64,000 nt of DNA from Pseudisothecium myosuroides (taxonomy: Eukaryota; Streptophyta; Bryopsida; Hypnales; Lembophyllaceae): contig OX637290.1 of assembly GCA_951799445.1 (NCBI GenBank), forward strand, positions 1,986,501-2,050,500. Direction: 5' to 3'. The number at the start of each line of letters is the position of its first letter. Position 1 is the stretch's first letter. Below, one piece after another: positions 57,914 to 64,000 of the stretch. The translations under genes were made by a program, and so were the position numbers. The notes under the pieces are model-generated. The model saw only the letters and a list, made by a program, of their open reading frames with translations. It had not been told where the DNA came from and did no database searches.

Positions 57914-59166
57914 CATTGAAAGCAGAGTATCATGGTTTTATAACTTTACACTATGGTAATACACTTTGTGTTACTGAAATTTCACGGATAAAGTGGAAAA
58001 TTTTAGGACTGTAGATGTGGACCAGGGATTGAAGTCTGCATTGAATTGCCTACGCACTTCTTGGTAAGAAGTGCGTATTGGCTCTTCCTTTCATCCTTGC
58101 GCAAATACACGTCCAAAATGTTCGATTTGCTTCATGGTCAATTGCTTGCAAATGTGTTTGGAAATTGATTTGTCTCTACCTTCAGTGAGCAAGCGATATG
58201 GTGAGTTAGGAGACACTCCCACTGTCCGGAAATAAGCTTCCGCAGTTTGTTCGAAATGTTTGGCAGGGATCATATTTTGAATTTGTATGGGTCCAAATTT
58301 TATATCTCCAGAATCAAAGTAGAACATTGCGTAGGTGGGTCAAAACATAAATCAAATTGAACAAAAGAAATACCTACTCAAAGCTACTAAACTAATCATG
58401 AGGCGCAGTTAAAGACACTTGTCTCCTGTCAGATAGTGTTTTTAATGCTTTCAGCTGCATTTAATTTGATTGAGGACAAGTTTGGAGTGGTCCAGATAAA
58501 CCCAGATAAACCCTAAAACCTTGAGTACATTGGCTTTCTACAGTGATTTTTTGTTTAGGCTACCACTGGAACCTGGGTTGACGAGATTCATTTGGTTATG
58601 CTCTTGCAGGTAAGAAGTGCACCAGTCTTCAAGGTGCACAACTCGTGAACTCACGTTGTGAAGTGTCAGTTTTGCAATGGCAAGTTGACTAGCGATTGGG
58701 CATTAGGGTTGACTGGAGCATTAGGGTTAAATGACCAAGGGTTTGTGCGGGTGTTTTTCTGAGTGCTTGTCTAAGAATTGTCTAAGAATAATTAACAGCT
58801 GTTTTAAATTTTAAAAAACTCCCCAATCATTTGAACAATCACACAGGCCACATGCAAATCTGACTTTGGAGTTCTGCTTCTAGTACATAGCCAGGAAACC
58901 CTTTCACCAACACCAAAGTCCTCATGCTTGTACATTCATATATTTTGAATGTTGATAGAAGTGATTACCTAGTGTTTGAATTTATATGCTTCAACACTAC
59001 AAATACGAGCCAGTCATTGCTGTCCAGGAAATGACATTATGATTTCTCACTTTCTCAAAAGCTTGTGGTAAATGAAGTTGCTCGAAGGCCAAGTCAGTCC
59101 ATGAAATGGGTCCAAATAACTTTACTCGTATCAAAGACATGCTTGGCAGTGCATGTGGTGTGAGTG
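57914..59166. other. Intergenic with an unidentified 78-aa frame
   Basis: The - strand frame 58091-58327 (FDSGDIKFGPIQIQNM to GRVFAQG) reads like protein but has no recognised family and no neighbouring exon that I can join. Otherwise nothing. Confidence 0.3.
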
Positions 59167-59168
59167 TA

Positions 59169-59578
59169 AGGTAGGAGGCTGTAAAATAGAGCGGGCATTA
59201 AGAACCATCCCTATAAGTGGTTGTGAAATGGACATGAGTTGGTTCTAAAATTGACTAGTATAGTCATTGAATGAATCAAGGAAAAAAGCATTATTAATTG
59301 TAAGAGCCAATCATTCTCTTTGCTTTCCCCATTTTTATTTAGAATTGCAAGTGAACCATTTATGAAAGACCTAGGGTCACAAATAGGGACCTACAACCCA
59401 ACTCGTTTGAAAATTCATAAGTAATTCAAAAATGCTTGGAAAAACACGAAACCACTTGGGTTAGATTCCTCATCAATTTCTCTATGTCTGAAAAATGAGC
59501 TAAAAATATTCCTGTTCAAGGAAATACATGAAAAAGGCGGACCAGCCCTTAGATGCTCCATTTCTGAGCCTCCTACCT
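59169..59578. mobile_element. TA-flanked MITE (family A), inverted copy
   Basis: 410 bp, in the opposite orientation to the other two full copies. Left TSD TA at 59167-59168; the right one has mutated to TG. Confidence 0.85.
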
Positions 59579-59757
59579 TGCATATGGACTGCACCCATTC
59601 AAAAGCGAGAGAAAGGGTTTTTTTCCTGGGCTAGCTTTTGCATTGAATGAATATCAATCCACTAGTTGTATTTCAAAATGGCAAGATTATTTGTATTGGA
59701 TTTCTAGAGCTTGGTTAAGCAGTGGGGTATCTTGGAATACAACATGGAAGAAGTTCT

Positions 59758-60491
59758 GGGTGATTGCAAGAAAGACTAGTACTATTTTGCGTCACAATGA
59801 GAGTGACTTTCTTGTCATCGGCTATAACTTTTGAAGCATGAATCTGATTAACTTGAAATTTTTATTGAGATGGCTAATTTGATAATATTTAGGTCCTCTA
59901 TTATATTTTTATTTTTAAATCATTTTCTATTTAAATGTAAATTTTGCTAATTTGTCACACTTTGCAGTTGAAGGTTTTTTAGTACTAGGGAATATCCAAA
60001 ACTAATGATCTAGAGCTGAAATTTTTGTGGTCTATTTCCATAGTAGGAAGTCATGTTTCTACCAAAGGGAATTTAAAAGTATTTTATTTTATGTCCTCCA
60101 CATACGTGCTAATAGGGCTCTACTGCACGCACATTTCTGAACATTGAAGATGGTTTTAAGATAATTTTTTTGTGAAATCTCTTCATCATAAAGTTCTCCC
60201 AAATTAACAATTTTTAGTTTTTAAAAAAAATCTTATTTTTTACAAATTAAAATGTGAAAGTACCTATTTTCTTGAGATTTTGCTAGTTCATGAGACTTTT
60301 CTAGTTCTCCTACTTAGAGATTTTTTCTAAGCTTTTCCTTCTTAGGGTATCTTCTTCTTAAAGGTTTATGCATTAAAATTATTTTTTATATTTTTTAGAA
60401 TTTTTTTTCTAATTATATAGTACTCCCGAAAGAAAAAAGGAGTATTGTGGAAAACGCTACAAAAACCGGTCAATCTTTCTTGCAACCACCC
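59758..60491. mobile_element. 730-bp MITE with 4-bp TSD (family G, copy 3)
   Basis: 734 bp from GGGTGATTGCAAGAAAGAC to CTTTCTTGCAACCACCC, with TTCT duplicated at 59754-59757 and 60492-60495. More diverged than copies 1 and 2 but of the same length and order. Confidence 0.82.
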
Positions 60492-60495
60492 TTCT

Positions 60496-61689
60496 GAATT
60501 TGGTTGAGGTTTCTATTCTTGCACATTGAAGCTATTCAGTTACTGGCTTCTCAAGAGTACGGGCACTTTGGCGCAACTTGGATGTATTCATCAAGGTGAT
60601 ATAATTTATTTTGCTAGATTCATTCAAAATTGCATACAAGCTTTGCCTTTTTTCTGTCTGTATAGTTCTGTAGACTCCCCTGCTTTTTCTTTTGTATTTT
60701 TTTGTTGCGATTGAGTTGGACTGCACAATGAAGATCGACACTTAAGAGGTGAGCGTCCTTTTGGACCGATGACTCTTTTGTGAGTGAAGATGCTAGCCGG
60801 TTTGTTCCACTGAGTGTGAGCATGGAGAGCTCCGTTTAATTTTGAACAAATCTTGTTTTGTTTCCCATGAAATTTGTTGGAGAGCATTCAATTATTAGTT
60901 ACTTTGCATGTCCATGTTCGTGCTGCGGTTGGCAAGAGGAAGATTAGCTGCTCTGTAAGATCTCTCAATTTGAACCTTGGAATCGTCTTCTTCTCAATTG
61001 TGTTTACATGCTCGTCGATTTGGTGCTTTTATATTCTCTCTTGGTTTGTCACAAGGGCTTCAGAGAATCTGCCTAATATTTTGGCAGGAGCTGAAGGTTG
61101 AATTGTTGAGGCTGTTAAGGTTATATAATAAGGCTTCATTGACATTGGTTCGATGATTGTAGCTCACGGCCAAGGATCACCAAAGATTCCAAACTTTGTA
61201 TGCAATTATTTTGAAGGCTCATATGGATTCTTTGAAGAGGAAAGAAAAGGACAAAAAGGAGAAAAAGAACTACAACGTTCTATCTCAGATGGTAATCGGA
61301 AACTAGATAGGAGTAATGAATGACCGCATTTAAATTCAAAAGACCATCTGCTCGACATGCCCATTCAAATTGTGTATACAAGTCTCTGAGAAGTAGAGAT
61401 CGATTGGGGCAATTCTGAGGGTCATGCAGGCGCATGCAATCTCTCAATTTTCTTTTGATTTATGTAGACATAGCTACACGTTTCTTATCACAAGTGTGGT
61501 TTCATATACACTATAATGGTTGGATATTTTCAATTTGAAACATCCATTTGAAGCACCTTTCTCTTGTGACATGATTCTTCCTTTTAAAAGCTATTGTGGT
61601 CTTTATGTTTGTAATTAGTATATATGATTTTGTAGATGATTCTCTAGGGCCCACACGTCTTGTTTATGAATTAAAAAAAATACTTTTAC
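60496..61689. other. Intergenic, no gene supported
   Basis: Several 60-90 codon frames on both strands lack motifs. The 'ATGATTTTGTAG-TGATT' motif of 47491 recurs at about 61623. Confidence 0.35.
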
Positions 61690-62215
61690 CTTTATTTTGA
61701 TTGTGGCAAAATAAAAGTATCCATATCTTAAGTTAGGTTGTTTGTTTTGTTTTGTTATGGTAAGATCTCTTGGATTGTGAGTCTCCCGGTTGTGCTCTTG
61801 ATACTATCGGAAGTCCTTAGCAAGGAAGGGTGTACAAGCTTTGTTTCTTGGCGTTTGGACTCATGGAAGAAAAGATATTGAATTTCAAAATTATTATGAA
61901 TTAAAAAAATTAGAAAATCACTTTTATTTTTATTTTGAAAATAGCAACGATACAGTTCACACTAATTAGGGGTTAAATGAAGTTGTTTGTTTTATTTGTT
62001 TATTTGTTACGGTAAAATCTCATAGACCATGAATCCCCGGGTCAAATTCTTGGTACTGTTGGAAAGTTCTCTACGAGGAGGGGTGCATGGGTGTTGTTCT
62101 AGACCTATGGTGAGAAAGATGTTGAATTTCATAGTTTTTATTATGAAATTAAAAAAATTAAAAAAATTACCTTTACTGTAAGTTTGACTGTGGCAATGGC
62201 ACATGGCATCATATC
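61690..62215 (-). repeat. Dispersed repeat family R1, two inverted copies in tandem
   Basis: Two units (about 61690-61900 and 61905-62215), each the reverse complement of the 11485-type repeat: TTTGTTATGGTAAGATCTC or TTTGTTACGGTAAAATCTC, then 'gtgta/gtgca', 'aagatattgaatttc', and TTTTATTTTGA-TGTGGCAA. Confidence 0.6.
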
Positions 62216-62387
62216 CTAATTATTCAATGTTTAGTGTTTACGGAGGTCATACTTTCAAGTCTGGCTGTCCATTTGGGGCGGCTGGGAATGATGATTAAGC
62301 TTAGATTTTTGTGAGAGAACAATGACTTGGGCATCTTTGTGTGGTTGTTGCAGAGTACTGCAGGCATTGCCAGAGAAGTGTCAAAAT

Positions 62388-62604
62388 TGTTAAGAAACGT
62401 AGTGTGAACGCTCCCCATAATGCATGTTAGTTTAGTCAACAAAGTAGTTGATACTATTTCCTAGCCAATACGGAGAGAGTACTATTGATTGTCTCTCTCC
62501 TTTTGTATATACTTCCATTCTTCAATGTTAGTTGTATTCTTTTCTCTTGCATACTTTGGTGTTTTATATGTTTGGAGCTTTTGTTTCGTTTATTATACTC
62601 AACA
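62388..62604 (+). repeat. Copia 5' LTR of an element running off the right edge
   Basis: 217 bp, TGTTAAGAAACG to TACTCAACA. The last 100 bp resemble the 35285 LTR ('cttgcatactttgg', 'tttcgttt', 'ctcaaca'). Directly followed by CGTTATCAGCACG, a primer-binding-site-like sequence with the TATCAG core expected for initiator Met tRNA. Confidence 0.82.
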
Positions 62605-63511
62605 CGTTATCAGCACGCTCTCCTACTCTTGTTTTCGAGTTTTTCAGTTTTGAAACGTCCAACTTAGATTTTATTTTCGTTGAGGAAGTTTGATAACCCC
62701 CCCATTTCTTCTCCTCTGGTGCTCCCTGGAGCTCTTCTCTCTCTGCCCGAGCTCCCTTCCCCCGAGCTCCTGGCCCTTCTCCGCTCCCTTCCCCCGAGCT
62801 CCCTTCCCCCGAGCTCCTGGCCTTCCCACTGCTCCCTCTTTACCTCCCCCATCCCGCCCCTTCTCCCAGGCTCACGGCCCGTCCTGAGCGGCCTTCTCCC
62901 TGCTCCCTCTTTGCCAATTTTTTTTTGGTTGAAGTTCTTTGGTTTCTTTTAATTTCATTCTTCTTCCTTGCTCTTCGCCCTTGCACCACTTCACCTCCAT
63001 TTTGCAACTCCACTCTTCATCTCAAGTCTTTGCCACTTCAATCTTTTCTTGCTACCTCTCCAAACCCCAACCATTTTAATTTTGGTTTTAGTTTTTAAAT
63101 TTTTAAATTTTAAATTAAATTATTATTTTAGTTTTAAAAGATACAATTAAAATTTTATATTTTCTTTATCCTTATCTACATCTTTTCCTTTACCATTCTA
63201 TTTTCTTTATCTTTACAATTGTTGAATCTTTATATTTATCTTATCTTTCATCTTTATCTTTATCTATATTTTTACTTTTACTTTTACTTTTACTTTTACT
63301 TTATTTTAACTTTACTTTAAATTTTAAACTTTTACTTTTACTTTTACTTTATTTTAACTTTATTTTAACTTTTTAAACTTTTACTTTTACTTTTACTTTA
63401 TCTTATCTTTATCTTTATCTTTATCTTCATCTTTATCTTTATCTTTCTATTCAAACCCTAATTTCCTTTTTAAACCCTAATTTCTCCCCAAAGCCATTTT
63501 CATTTTACAAC
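62605..63511 (+). other. Copia leader with pyrimidine-rich arrays
   Basis: Contains a GAGCTCCC/CCTGGCCC-rich array (about 62730-62880) and TTTACTTTTACTTT and TTTATCTTTATC arrays (about 63230-63450), ahead of the gag ATG. Frames here of up to 90 codons are low-complexity artefacts. Confidence 0.6.
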
Positions 63512-64000
63512 ATGACTACTTCAACTTCTTTTGTTGCTACATCTACGACTATTCCGGTGGCTGCTACTATCATTGAGCCACCGAGGTTTCAGCCTCTTCT
63601 TTTTACACCATTGGCAGCTGACGGCAGCAATTATTTATTATGGGCGAGGACTGTTAAAGCACATATATTTGCTGATGGATTATCAGACGCTATTACTTTT
63701 GACACTATTCCCACTGTAAGTGCCACTGATCCTGCTGCCACAGATCCTACTATTCCTACTGCTACTGTTTCTGCTTCCATTTTGTGGAAAGCTTTACTTT
63801 TGCTGCGTCGCCATGTTGTTCCTTCTTTACAACATCAATACTTAGAGATAGAAAAACCAGATGAGCTTTGGCAAAAGCTCAAAGCTCGTTTTGACCATCA
63901 GAAAACGATGTTCCTTCCTACCGCTCTCCACGACTGGACACATTTACGAGTATTGGATTTTCCAACACTTGTTGCTTTTAATAATGAGCTTTACCGCATC
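63512..64000 (+). CDS. Copia Gag, N-terminal part, open at window edge
   Basis: ATG at 63512, then 163 codons with no stop to the last base, so the gene continues past the window. A Ser/Thr/Ala-rich start is followed by FTPLAADGSNYLLWARTVKA, the typical start of the Copia Gag (UBN2-like) domain, then WKALLLLRRHVVPSLQHQYL and ELWQKLKARFDHQ, matching the helical capsid-like region. Zinc knuckle, protease and pol would lie beyond the edge. The open frame, TG...CA LTR and primer site suggest a comparatively young element. Confidence 0.88.
   Translation, partial: MTTSTSFVATSTTIPVAATIIEPPRFQPLLFTPLAADGSNYLLWARTVKAHIFADGLSDAITFDTIPTVSATDPAATDPTIPTATVSASILWKALLLLRRHVVPSLQHQYLEIEKPDELWQKLKARFDHQKTMFLPTALHDWTHLRVLDFPTLVAFNNELYRI

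Noticed and set aside
62664..62952. Pro/Leu/Ser-rich ORFs in the Copia leader
   Set aside because: Low-complexity translation of a CT-rich array.

Overview
The window is nuclear DNA of a land plant with a large, AT-rich, transposon-rich genome. The evidence is a GH27 gene with many GT-AG introns, an intronless germin-like gene, Copia LTR retrotransposons and many short terminal-inverted-repeat (TIR) elements. An endonuclease-lacking Penelope-like element (PLE) is present. That type has been reported from lycophytes among plants, so a non-seed plant is possible, but the sequence does not settle the lineage.

1-11.2 kb: a GH27 alpha-galactosidase / beta-L-arabinopyranosidase-like gene on the + strand. 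Its first exon(s) lie off the left edge and its stop is at 11215. One base is missing from a conserved Tyr codon in exon 2, and one 3' splice junction is off by a base. The intron after exon 6 holds a 6.75-kb PLE on the - strand with two ORFs: a coiled-coil/RGG ORF1 and a 710-aa reverse transcriptase with PLE motifs and no GIY-YIG domain. The PLE sits between two apparently identical 1131-bp direct repeats and ends at a (GA)n tract.

11.2-15.8 kb: dispersed repeats, a TA-flanked TIR element, then a complete germin-like protein gene on the - strand with a TATA box. A 40-codon ORF lies divergently upstream of it.

16-33 kb: almost entirely repeats. They include a 730-bp near-perfect foldback flanked by TTAA. 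A PIF1-type helicase pseudogene is split by a 4284-bp element with TG...CA ends and a 5-bp target duplication (TSD). A probable tRNA-derived SINE and several MITEs follow.

33-48 kb: a degenerate Copia element with a perfect 5-bp TSD, exons of an unidentified gene, and more TIR elements, including nested foldbacks.

47.9-64 kb: a second, inverted copy (5273 bp) of the giant TG...CA element, a 715-bp foldback, and a 1.4-kb hairpin element with a MITE nested in one arm. At the right edge is the 5' LTR and gag start of a probably younger Copia element, with gag still open at base 64000.

The host genes (GH27, germin, perhaps the 37.8-38.5 kb exons) show no functional link to one another. The coherent story is successive transposon insertion: at least six TIR families can be defined by their own TSD type (TTAA, TA, or a non-TTAA 4-bp duplication), and several nestings give relative ages.
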